This document shows, piece after piece, positions 35,223 to 43,252 of a DNA stretch of 58,249 nt. The DNA lies in assembly GCA_964598225.1 (NCBI GenBank), contig CAZRBG010000038.1, positions 1-58,249 of the forward strand, read 5' to 3'. This stretch comes from SG8-4 sp964598225. Lineage in GTDB: Bacteria; Planctomycetota; Phycisphaerae; Sedimentisphaerales; Anaerobacaceae. Position 1 is the first letter of the stretch, and the number at the start of each line of letters is the position of its first letter. The notes under the pieces were generated by a model, which was not told the origin of the DNA, did not search any database, and was given only the letters and a program-made list of their open reading frames with translations. A program made the position numbers and the translations under genes.

Positions 35223-36020
35223 ATGGCAAAGCAAGTTCTCTTGACAGTCTTCCTATGCGGGCTGGTGATTCCGGCCGGCTGTGCCACACAGGAAACAGCT
35301 AAGAAAGAGGGACCAAAGCGGCAATATGTGGAAACCGACACCGGCACATGGCTCATTCATGATATGAACAGACCGGCGCCGCCGATAGTAACGCCGGGCA
35401 AAGTGCCGAGCGATGCTATTTTACTTTTCGGCGGACCCGATCCGAACTTGTCAGGATGGACGGATATGAAGGGTAAAGACTCAAAATGGATTGTCAGGGA
35501 TGACTACATGGAGTCAGTCAAGGGCGCCGGCTACATCCGAACGAAACAAGAGTTCGGCTCGTGCCAACTGCACGTCGAATTCAGGACACCATTGCCGGTC
35601 AAGGGTTCCGGACAGGGGCGCGGTAACAGCGGCGTATTCCTGATGGGCGAGTACGAAGTCCAGGTCCTTGACTCGTATAACAATCGTACATACGCGGACG
35701 GCCAATGTGCCGCGCTTTACGGCAGAAAAGTGCCACAGGTTAATGCGTGCAAAAAGCCCGGCGAATGGCAGACATACGACATTATTTTCCATCGTCCGAT
35801 CTTCCAAGGCGATAAGGTAGCCAAGAAGGTAACCTTCACCGTGCTTCATAACGGCATCCTCGTTCACGATCACGTCGAACTGCAGGGAGGCACCGGCTGG
35901 CGCGGCAAGCACGCGATATCCGACTATAAGCCGCACGCCGATAAGGGCCCGATCTCGTTGCAGGACCACGGCAACCCGGTGAGATACCGCAATATCTGGA
36001 TTCGCGAGCTTGAGGATTGA
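35223..36020 (+). CDS. DUF1080 (3-keto-disaccharide hydrolase-like) lipoprotein
   Basis: The ATG at 35223 has an AAGGG site. An in-frame ATG 15 bases upstream is possible. The signal ends in a lipobox (IPAGC). The 265-residue protein has the DUF1080 jelly-roll: ILLFGGPDPNLSGWTDMKGKDSKWIV, DYMESVKGAGYIRTKQEFGSCQLHVEFR, GRGNSGVFLMGEYEVQVLDS and GPISLQDHGNPVRYRNIWIREL. DUF1080 proteins of planctomycetes have been linked to hydrolysis of 3-keto sugars and are often co-exported with Gfo/Idh/MocA proteins. It is followed closely (34 bases) by the FAD oxidase gene. Confidence 0.9.
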   Translation: MAKQVLLTVFLCGLVIPAGCATQETAKKEGPKRQYVETDTGTWLIHDMNRPAPPIVTPGKVPSDAILLFGGPDPNLSGWTDMKGKDSKWIVRDDYMESVKGAGYIRTKQEFGSCQLHVEFRTPLPVKGSGQGRGNSGVFLMGEYEVQVLDSYNNRTYADGQCAALYGRKVPQVNACKKPGEWQTYDIIFHRPIFQGDKVAKKVTFTVLHNGILVHDHVELQGGTGWRGKHAISDYKPHADKGPISLQDHGNPVRYRNIWIRELED

Positions 36021-36054
36021 AAGCACGTTCAGGGCATAAACCCAAAGGACTATA

Positions 36055-38958
36055 GTGGATAAAGCAAAAACACAGGAATTTGAGTCAGCGCTTCGCGACA
36101 ACGTTAAAGGTGAGGTTCATTTCGACGAAGTTACGAGGGGTCTTTACGCAACCGACGCCAGCTTCTATCAGATAATGCCCGTCGCTGTGGTGCTGCCGCG
36201 AGACGAAGATGATGTTCGAGCCGTGGTCAAATCCGCCGCCGAGTTCAGTGTTACGATAGTCCCCCGCGGCGGAGGTACGAGTCTGGGAGGCCAGGCGATT
36301 GGCCCGGGCGTGATCCTCGATTTTTCCAAGTACATGAGCAGGATTCTCGAATTGAATGTCGAGAAGCGCTGGGTGAAGGTCCAGCCGGGAATTGTCCTGG
36401 ACGAGCTCAACGCCGAGCTTGCCCAACACGGCCTGCACTTTACTCCCGATCCGGCCACCAGCAACCGGGCAACGATCGGCGGCATGATCGGCAACAACTC
36501 ATCGGGGACAAAGAGCATCATCTTCGGCAGAACCTGCGATCACGTACCGGCCGGAAAAGTCCTGCTCTCGGACGGCACGATTCTGGAGCTGGAGGAGCTT
36601 TCGCATAAACAGTACGGCCAACGCGCCTCGGGCAAATCCGCCGGCCCGCGCGAAGCGGAAATACTGACCGTGTTCAGGAAGATCATAGAGGACAACGCCG
36701 ACGAAATCGAAAAACAGTTTCCAAAGGTTATGCGCCGCGTTACCGGCTACAACCTCGACATGTTCGCCAACGCGGATCGCTGGAATCTGATGAATCTTGT
36801 GATCGGCAGCGAAGGAACGCTCGGCATCTGCCTCGAAGCCAAGCTCAACCTCAAGCCGCTGCCGAAAGCCAAAGCGCTGTGTACGGTTCATTTCAAAGAA
36901 TTGATCGAAGGTATTCGCACGGTAGAGACAATCCTGGAGCACAAACCGTCCGCCGTTGAGATACTTGACACCGACGTGATCGTCATGGCGCGCAAGAACC
37001 GAGCCATAGCTCCGCTGTGTGAATTCATCCAGGGCGATCCGGAAGCGATTCTCGTCGTAGAGTTCTTCTCACGCACCGCAAAAGCGGCCGAGAGGAAGGC
37101 CGGGAAACTTGCCGCCGATTTGAAAAAGCAGAAGCTCGGATACGCATGGCCCGTGATAACCGAGCCGGACGAGCAGGCAAAAGTCTGGGCGGTAAGGAAA
37201 AACGGCCTGGGCCTGCTGCTCGGCGTCAAGGGGGACAGCAAGCCGATTGCATTTATAGAAGACGCCTGCGTTCCCGTCAAATTTCTGCCGGAATATATCG
37301 ATAAGATACTGAAATTCTGCAAGCAGAGAGACATTCGGGTTGCGATGTACGCTCACGCCAGCGTCGGCACTATTCACGTCAGGCCCGTCCTGAACCTGAA
37401 GTCTCAGCAAGACATCGATCTTATGAAAGAGATCGCCGAGTACTCCTTCGGATTGATAAAGAAGTACGGCGGGGCCTGGAGCGGAGAACATGGCGACGGC
37501 CGCGTTAGAAGCCCGTTTTTGGAGAGATTCTTCGGCACGCAGGTGTATGATGCCTTCCGGCAGACCAAGAAACTCTTCGATCCGGCCGGCCTGATGAACC
37601 CGGGCACCATCGTCGATGCCAATCCGATGGAGCAGGACCTGCGCTACGGGCCGGAGTACAAATCGCCTCTCGAACCTACGGTGTATCACTATCGTGAGGA
37701 CGGCAGCTTTGCCGCGGCGGTCGAGATGTGCAACGGCGTAGGTGTGTGCCGGCAGAAGCTCGTCGGTACGATGTGTCCTAGCTATAAGGCGACCCTCGAT
37801 GAAGCGCATTCGACCCGCGGCAGAGCGAATGCCCTCCGACTGGCGATGACGGGCCGGTTCGGACCCGACGGAATGACCAGCGATCCCGTCTTCGAGGTGC
37901 TTGACCTGTGCCTGTCGTGCAAGAGCTGCAAGTCCGAGTGCCCCAGCAACGTAGACGTGGCCAGGCTCAAGAGTGAGTTTTTGCAAAAGTGCCACGATGC
38001 ACACGGCGTGAGCCTGCGAGAGCGAATCGTCGCCAACTCGACCGCAATGGCCCGGCTGATAGCGGGCCGAAAAGCCGCGATCATGAATTTCATTCAGGAA
38101 ACCTGGCTGTTCCGTACCGTGCTTCAACTATTTGCCGGTTTCGACAGCCGCCGCAAGCCGCCACGCTACGCCACTGTGCCGTTTCCAAAGTGGTTCGCCG
38201 CCCATCCGCAGCGAAACGGCCAATCGCGCAGACAAGTCGTTCTTTTCGACGACACCTACATGAACTACCATCAGACCGAGATCGGCATTTCGGCCGTCGA
38301 GCTGCTCGAATCCTGTGGATACGAGGTTATCCTCGCCCGGGCCGGATGCTGTCAGCGGCCGAGAATCAGTCACGGCTTTCTGCGAGACGCCAGGGCAAAG
38401 GGCGAAAAGACACTTCGCAATCTGGACAAATATATCGAACAGGGCCTGAAAATAGTCGTCTGCGAGCCGGGCTGCTGCTCGGCCCTGACCGATGACCTGC
38501 CCGATCTGATCGACGACGAGCAGTTGGGCGCTCGCATAAAGGAAAACGTCATGATGATCGACGAGTTCCTGGCCCGCGAGGCGGAGCGGGGAGACCTCGA
38601 ATGCGAATTCACGTCCCCCTACGAGAAGGTCCTCATTCACGGTCATTGCCATCAAAAGGCCCTGTTCGGAACCGACAATATGAAGCAGTTGCTCGAGCGC
38701 GTGCCGGGAATCTCCGTTTCCGAGGTCGATTCCGGATGCTGCGGCATGGCCGGCTCCTTCGGCTACGAAAAGGAGCATTACGAGCTTTCCGCCAAGATCG
38801 GCGAAGAACACCTGTTGCCCGCGGTGCGCGCCGCCGAGAAGGAGGGAACGGTTACGGTCGCCTGCGGCTTCAGTTGCCGCCATCAGATTGCCGACGGCGC
38901 CGGCGTCAAAGCACTGCACTGGGTCGAAACCATCCGGGGGACCGGCGTTGGCGACTGA
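36055..38958 (+). CDS. FAD-linked oxidase fused to Fe-S and CCG domains (D-lactate dehydrogenase-like)
   Basis: The protein has 967 residues and starts at a GTG. The N-terminal PCMH FAD-binding domain lies at about 35-250 (PRGGGTSLGGQAIGPGVILD, TIGGMIGNNSSGTKS, SEGTLGICLEA). A FAD oxidase C-terminal domain extends to about 530. Fe-S ferredoxin motifs follow at about 560-680 (CxGVGVCRQ ... MCPSY and CLSCKSCKSECP). A final CCG domain has AGCCQR, CEPGCCSAL, HGHCHQKALFG, SGCCGMAGSFGY and CGFSCRHQI. This combination oxidises a 2-hydroxy acid (such as D-lactate or glycolate) and passes electrons to a quinone or an electron carrier. The exact substrate is not visible. Confidence 0.9.
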   Translation: MDKAKTQEFESALRDNVKGEVHFDEVTRGLYATDASFYQIMPVAVVLPRDEDDVRAVVKSAAEFSVTIVPRGGGTSLGGQAIGPGVILDFSKYMSRILELNVEKRWVKVQPGIVLDELNAELAQHGLHFTPDPATSNRATIGGMIGNNSSGTKSIIFGRTCDHVPAGKVLLSDGTILELEELSHKQYGQRASGKSAGPREAEILTVFRKIIEDNADEIEKQFPKVMRRVTGYNLDMFANADRWNLMNLVIGSEGTLGICLEAKLNLKPLPKAKALCTVHFKELIEGIRTVETILEHKPSAVEILDTDVIVMARKNRAIAPLCEFIQGDPEAILVVEFFSRTAKAAERKAGKLAADLKKQKLGYAWPVITEPDEQAKVWAVRKNGLGLLLGVKGDSKPIAFIEDACVPVKFLPEYIDKILKFCKQRDIRVAMYAHASVGTIHVRPVLNLKSQQDIDLMKEIAEYSFGLIKKYGGAWSGEHGDGRVRSPFLERFFGTQVYDAFRQTKKLFDPAGLMNPGTIVDANPMEQDLRYGPEYKSPLEPTVYHYREDGSFAAAVEMCNGVGVCRQKLVGTMCPSYKATLDEAHSTRGRANALRLAMTGRFGPDGMTSDPVFEVLDLCLSCKSCKSECPSNVDVARLKSEFLQKCHDAHGVSLRERIVANSTAMARLIAGRKAAIMNFIQETWLFRTVLQLFAGFDSRRKPPRYATVPFPKWFAAHPQRNGQSRRQVVLFDDTYMNYHQTEIGISAVELLESCGYEVILARAGCCQRPRISHGFLRDARAKGEKTLRNLDKYIEQGLKIVVCEPGCCSALTDDLPDLIDDEQLGARIKENVMMIDEFLAREAERGDLECEFTSPYEKVLIHGHCHQKALFGTDNMKQLLERVPGISVSEVDSGCCGMAGSFGYEKEHYELSAKIGEEHLLPAVRAAEKEGTVTVACGFSCRHQIADGAGVKALHWVETIRGTGVGD

Positions 38959-39583
38959 ATCTGCGAGGCGGCTGCGTTGTTAAGATGGTTTTGGGCTTCA
39001 TACGGCACACAGACTGTCGGCGCGGCTTGCCTCAATTCTTTATTATCGTCCCAAAGGTTGCGAGATGTCGCTGTCACATTTCCCGGCAGCCAATTGCGTT
39101 TATCGCCTTACCGGCTACCAGCAGTCCCGCTAACTCCTCACGGAGAATCGCAAATCCATAAGACCTACTCCCCAGAGGGAAATTACCGTTGTCTGCTGTC
39201 AGCCCTAACGCGACAAACGCCAATGTGTCCATACCTACGTAAGTAACGCACTCGAAAAAGCCGTCGAGTCCGAGCGCAAACAGGTTACGAACCGCCAACC
39301 ATAGCCTCGCCATGCTAAGAAACATCGGCTCGGCACTAAACCCAAGACTACAAGTGCCGTTCATCCCGGAAACTGCAAGCCATGCCTGACCCAATAAATG
39401 TACCGAATTCTCTTAGAGTAATGGAGCTCGAAACAGCCTTTGAATTGCTTTGTTTTCTTCCTATAATTTATATAGAGGTAAGGTTATGGGTCGGTGAGAA
39501 CTCATCGACATATTCTCTGTCGCAGTGATAGGGCCAAATATTATGCGCGGTGTTGGACATAGAAAGGATGAAAGGAGGTTGCT
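38959..39583. other. intergenic region with second inverted-repeat element
   Basis: The MITE-like copy at 39048-39166 is followed by about 230 bases with one reverse-strand open frame (39074-39394). I reject it as a gene because its C-terminal part is the repeat and it has no ribosome site. The final 100 bases before 39584 hold an AAAGGAGG ribosome site for the protease gene. Confidence 0.55.
39048..39166. mobile_element. MITE-like inverted-repeat element, copy 2 (opposite orientation)
   Basis: GTCCCAAAGGTTG begins this copy. The following 110 bases match the reverse complement of 34916-35056, ending near AAATCCATAAGACCT. The right terminal repeat is missing, so the copy is degenerate or shortened. 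The KAINAIGC frame is preserved on the minus strand. Confidence 0.6.
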
Positions 39584-40582
39584 ATGGCTAATGAATTAAC
39601 TACAATAAGAGACACGCTTAAGAGAAATCGCGACCAACTTCTCAAGCGTTCAAACGTCATCGCTACCGGCGTTGGATGCAAAATCACCGGCGGTCAAAAA
39701 ACAAAAACGCTGAGTCTTATTTGCTCCGTTGCCGAAAAAGTTGCCGCTTCACAGTTATCGAGCCGGGATATAGTACCCACAACACTGGAGGACGCCCCTA
39801 CTGATGTTGTGCAAACCGGGATTATTCGCGCCTTGCAGTCCACTACGGGTAGACATCGACCGGCGCCAGGTGGCGTGAGTATCGGGCACCGGGATATCAC
39901 AGCCGGAACATTGGGCTGTCTGGTACAAAAAGAAGGTCGGATATTCATACTCTCGAACAATCACGTTTTGGCTAACAGTAACCAGGCTGAAATAGGAGAT
40001 CCCATCTTACAGCCAGGTCCCTATGACGGCGGCTCCTATCCGGATGATCGTATCGCGGTTCTGGAAGACTTCGTCCCGATCAACATCATTGGGCTGCCCA
40101 GTGAGTGCCGTATTGCCAACGGAATCGCCGGTGTGCTCAATGCGTTGGCCAAGCTCCTGGGAACCCGGGTGAGAATGCGGGCAATCAACCAGCAAGCACC
40201 GGAAAATCTTGTAGATGCCGCCGTTGCCCGCCCTATAAAAGCCGAAGACGTCATTGAGCAAATCCTGCAAATCGGAACCATTCAGGGATCAGCCAAAGGT
40301 GAGTTGGGCATGGCCATCAAGAAGAGCGGACGCACCACAGAACTTACTGCCGGAATAATCGAACAGGTGGATGTTTCGGTGAATGTCCAATACGGGAAAG
40401 GTCAGATTGCGATGTTTACCGACCAATTGATGGCTGGTGCTATGAGCCAGGGAGGGGATAGCGGTTCGGCGGTACTGGATGACAGCAATCGTCTGGTAGG
40501 ACTGTTATTTGCGGGCAGCGATACCAGCACGGTCATTAACCGAATCGAAAACGTATTTTCCGCTCTTGGGGTTTCCGTATGA
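39584..40582 (+). CDS. trypsin-like serine protease of the NAL1-like type
   Basis: The protein has 332 residues. The ribosome site AAAGGAGG lies close to the ATG. The N-terminal 85 residues form a small domain (NVIATGVGCKITGGQKTKTLSLICSVAEKV ... LEDAPTDVVQTG). After a linker comes a chymotrypsin-like fold with a His in ILSNNHVLAN, an Asp candidate in DAAVARP and a Ser in GGDSGSAVLDD. SGRTTELT and GLLFAG are also family-like. The pattern resembles plant NAL1-type and related bacterial proteases. No signal peptide is seen, so it is probably cytoplasmic. The next gene encodes a stand-alone version of its N-terminal domain. Confidence 0.8.
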   Translation: MANELTTIRDTLKRNRDQLLKRSNVIATGVGCKITGGQKTKTLSLICSVAEKVAASQLSSRDIVPTTLEDAPTDVVQTGIIRALQSTTGRHRPAPGGVSIGHRDITAGTLGCLVQKEGRIFILSNNHVLANSNQAEIGDPILQPGPYDGGSYPDDRIAVLEDFVPINIIGLPSECRIANGIAGVLNALAKLLGTRVRMRAINQQAPENLVDAAVARPIKAEDVIEQILQIGTIQGSAKGELGMAIKKSGRTTELTAGIIEQVDVSVNVQYGKGQIAMFTDQLMAGAMSQGGDSGSAVLDDSNRLVGLLFAGSDTSTVINRIENVFSALGVSV

Positions 40583-40646
40583 AAGACTAACACTTCATCA
40601 TTTAGCTTGTGATATATCTTCATTTTCATGAAGTCAGGATAAGAGC

Positions 40647-40865
40647 ATGTTATCTTCAATTAAGAATGTTAAGAAACGGCACGAAGCGCATTTGTTAAAA
40701 ATGCCGGGCGTGGTTTCGGTCGGCGTTGGATTAAACAGAAGCGGTCAACCGGCGATCATCATCGGGATGGACGGGCTGAATGCAGAAAGTGAAGGCCGGT
40801 TGCCGTCAACTCTCGAGGGCTATCCAGTAGAAGCCCGGGTTGTCGGGCCTTTGAAAGCACAATGA
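40647..40865 (+). CDS. 72-residue protein similar to the N-terminal domain of the upstream protease
   Basis: The protein is LLKMPGVVSVGVGLNRSGQ followed by PAIIIGMDGL, LPSTLEGYPV and VVGPLKAQ. The N-terminal domain of the protease has a matching order: LLKRSNVIATGVGCK, a hydrophobic strand, a VPTTLEDAPTDV block and a terminal VQTG...RAL. The two therefore appear to be homologues. A free copy of a protease pro-domain is a classic way to inhibit or guide a protease, which makes it a candidate inhibitor or adaptor. It lies 64 bases after the protease stop and 46 bases before the phosphoesterase start. Confidence 0.7.
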   Translation: MLSSIKNVKKRHEAHLLKMPGVVSVGVGLNRSGQPAIIIGMDGLNAESEGRLPSTLEGYPVEARVVGPLKAQ

Positions 40866-40910
40866 ATTGACTGACATCACGAATTGCTGGTTGCTGGAAG
40901 GACAACAGTT

Positions 40911-42230
40911 ATGCGACTAAAACTCATAGCTATTTCAGATACCCATCTTGGAGAAGACACATCTCTGCTTTCTTTTCCTCGCGGTCGCCAGCATCTCTGG
41001 AAAATTCTTCGCACTTTTTTCGGTGAGGGTCAAAATAAGAAGCGCTTTGATATAGAAGAAGCAATACTTCTGGGCGATACTACCGACAGAGCTCTATCCT
41101 CTACATCACAAATTATAACTAATACAAATGCGTTCGTACAGATGTTAGGCGGCGTTGCTGACATCAGAAGAGGCGTATTTGTACCCGGGAATCACGAGCA
41201 TACACTCTGGACTAACTACCATCAGCGGCGTGACGGTAATGGAAAACATTACAGCGTCACTAAACACAGCGGGGAGCTAATTATAAAGAAAGGCGAGCGC
41301 TGTGACAAAAACGGAAGTGCCGAGGAACTTCTCACAATCTTTTTCGGATATCCCTCAGGATCATCCTGGCAGACCATTAGAAACGAAAAGAAGTTTGAGT
41401 TTGCGATTGCTAATCCTGTCTATGTTAGACAGATTAATGGGCAAACGTATGTTTTTACTCACGGGACGCATTTTAGGCGCGACGTTGCAGCACCGGAAAT
41501 AATAAAGAAAATAGCCGATTACATTGAGTTGGACGAACTGTTAGGGCACATCGAAATCGACTCAGACTGCGATATAAGCAAGGCCAAGAACCTGGAAGGT
41601 CTTGAGAAAGAAGCAGCTCGCTTTGTCGATTCTCTATGGCCCAGTTCAAAGAACAATCCAACTTCACAATCGGATCAGCTATGGTATTTGCTCACTACGC
41701 TTGGAGGGAAATTGAAAGACAAAGAGCACAGGAGGCCAAGCTATCCCAGCAGCCGGCTTTACAAATGGTCAGACTTGAAGAAGACTGATGAAAAAAGGAT
41801 CAGGCGGCTGACTACTACAAGTGGCAAGGCGAAACATAGATCCATACAACAGTGGGAAAAGTATTTTCGCGGTCATATGATGAATTACCTGAAGCGTAAG
41901 CATCTTATCCAGGACAGTAAAGGTAATATTGTTTTCGTGTACGGGGATACCCACGATGGAGGATGGGGTCAACAAAAGCTGGATTCGGGGCAGAGAATAC
42001 GCATTTACAATACCGGCGGCTGGGTAGTACATAATCCGCAAGACCACCCGGCTTGTCATATCTTTGTTATTGATGATAATGGTCGTGAATATCTTCTTGA
42101 CGTATCCTATAAGGGGGTTCAGATAGGCGACGAAATGCTGCTGGATCTGGCAGCAAGAGACAACGAAAACCATCACAGAAACACAAGCCGTATGCTTCGC
42201 TTTTTCACACAGATTTTGTTTGGGAATTGA
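40911..42230 (+). CDS. calcineurin-like metallophosphoesterase
   Basis: The ATG at 40911 begins RLKLIAISDTHLG, which is the first metal-binding motif, so the in-frame upstream ATG nine codons earlier is less likely. The 439-residue protein has the full motif set: SDTHLG, ILLGDTTD, VPGNHEH, YVFTHGTHF and VYGDTHDGG. There is a large insert of about 170 residues rich in basic residues between the third and fourth motifs. The substrate is unknown. Such enzymes in accessory cassettes may act on nucleic acids or nucleotides. It follows the protease and the small-domain gene. Confidence 0.85.
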   Translation: MRLKLIAISDTHLGEDTSLLSFPRGRQHLWKILRTFFGEGQNKKRFDIEEAILLGDTTDRALSSTSQIITNTNAFVQMLGGVADIRRGVFVPGNHEHTLWTNYHQRRDGNGKHYSVTKHSGELIIKKGERCDKNGSAEELLTIFFGYPSGSSWQTIRNEKKFEFAIANPVYVRQINGQTYVFTHGTHFRRDVAAPEIIKKIADYIELDELLGHIEIDSDCDISKAKNLEGLEKEAARFVDSLWPSSKNNPTSQSDQLWYLLTTLGGKLKDKEHRRPSYPSSRLYKWSDLKKTDEKRIRRLTTTSGKAKHRSIQQWEKYFRGHMMNYLKRKHLIQDSKGNIVFVYGDTHDGGWGQQKLDSGQRIRIYNTGGWVVHNPQDHPACHIFVIDDNGREYLLDVSYKGVQIGDEMLLDLAARDNENHHRNTSRMLRFFTQILFGN

Positions 42231-42265
42231 ACACCAAGAACAAGCTCGTTGTTCTTTGGAAAGAG

Positions 42266-42445
42266 CAATGATTTTACGAGAAAGCAGAACCACTGCTCAT
42301 AAAGGCGGTCGAAGGCCGCCATCTTAAACTCAGCGATACCAAGCCGCACACTCAATAATAGCTAATAGGCCTGACCGATCTCTACGAAACCATGGGCGAA
42401 CCCAGAAAAAGCCAAAGAGTGGCGAGCAAAACTCTTGCAAACGTA
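42266..42445 (+). pseudogene. remnant of a TPR-type protein C-terminus
   Basis: In one frame I read FYEKAEPLLIKAVEGRHLKLSDTKPHT then a stop. Shortly after, in another frame, LTDLYETMGEPxKAKEWRAK can be read. Together these match the usual end of planctomycete TPR proteins (AEPLLLEAVEGRRLKLGDTHPHTLES...LYEAWGKPEKAEEWRAKL). There are two stops and a frame change, so it is dead. Confidence 0.6.
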
Positions 42446-42678
42446 AGCTATGAGAGAGGGACAAATCATATATACAACAACCACACTGCCTTTTGGTTAG
42501 TGTGTAAAGATCAATATATGTCAAATCCTGTTGACTTCGGTATCACGTTCAAAGTGGGAGGCCTGGTCCGGAGTAGCTGCCAATGGCCAGCTTCAGAACT
42601 CCTCGGTATAGGACAGATATTCGATGATACGCTTTAAGTAGCGACGATCTATGATGTAGCTGAAGCATTGCACTGCAA

Positions 42679-42813
42679 CGTCAAATCGGAGACGACCATT
42701 ATGCACTCACCCGACCTGAACATCGACCAGAGCCGACGCGTTGCATCGGAGAATTCCTCATCTTCGCAACCACCGACTACCGAAGTGTCAACATAAACTT
42801 GCAACTTCTTCAA
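42679..42813 (-). pseudogene. fragment of a PIN toxin gene (first 45 codons)
   Basis: The frame begins at a TTG at 42813 with an AAGGAG site, as in the intact copy at 693. It encodes MKKLQVYVDTSVVGG, matching the intact PIN protein. It then runs to about the conserved VVSDLTL and breaks off at 42679, where the sequence becomes unrelated. The residual 45 or so codons cannot form a PIN domain. Confidence 0.75.
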
Positions 42814-43050
42814 GGTACCTTCTCCTTAAGATAGTTACTCTTGCTCAGTATAGTCCTTTTTCCCATCCTGAACAACCACATCGAACCAAAATCCTGTTCA
42901 TCTTGTCATATTGTGCCCTTCTATTAATAAAGGCATTTCTCGGGGGCCGGATGTAGACTTCGAATTTGGGATTTTTTTGATTTTTTTGTGCAAAGCCGCG
43001 TTTTTGAGCCGGGAATAGAGGCTTGGGATGAAAACTTTTCCTGAGTTTTG
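42679..43050. repeat. 375-bp dispersed repeat, copy B
   Basis: The copy matches 559-930 with an offset of exactly 42,120 and only substitutions. Examples are CTCGCCCGACC against CTCACCCGACC and ATTATTAAAGG against ATTAATAAAGG. The right end falls where TTGAGT becomes unrelated. Confidence 0.9.
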
Positions 43051-43095
43051 ACATCTTTAGCCACGAATTTCACGAATTAACACTAAATATGTTGA

Positions 43096-43182
43096 ACCAC
43101 GAAGGGCACGAAGGAACACGAAGTTTTGTACGAAGATTGATTATATATCTTCTTCTTCGTGTTCCTTCGTGACCTTTGTGGT
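43096..43182. repeat. long inverted repeat, CACGAAGG-type
   Basis: The left arm (43096-43123, ACCACGAAGGGCACGAAG and on) pairs with the right arm (43155-43182, CTTCGTGTTCCTTCGTG and on). Three positions in 28 do not match. The arms are 31 bases apart. Nested outside them are CACGAATTTCACG and CGTGAAATTAGTG, so the whole block 43060-43220 could form an extended cruciform. Confidence 0.7.
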
Positions 43183-43252
43183 AAACCAAAAACCGTGAAA
43201 TTAGTGTCTAAAAAGTTAGCCTCGGTGCTCTCTGTATCTCTGTGTCTAACGT

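Larger units (their letters stand above)
42231..43252. other. debris region without an intact gene
   Basis: This 1-kb stretch holds a TPR-protein remnant (42266-42445), the second copy of the 375-bp repeat with a PIN fragment, and a strong inverted repeat. The bases between 42446 and 42678 show nothing I can name. Confidence 0.7.

Noticed and set aside
39074..39394. Reverse open frame in the spacer before the protease
   Set aside because: It runs through the MITE-like copy, has no ribosome site and no family match. The conserved frame is reported as a repeat property instead.
559..43050. Composite transposon bounded by the 375-bp repeats
   Set aside because: No transposase or terminal inverted repeats are associated with the copies, and the 42-kb interior holds ordinary housekeeping-type operons.
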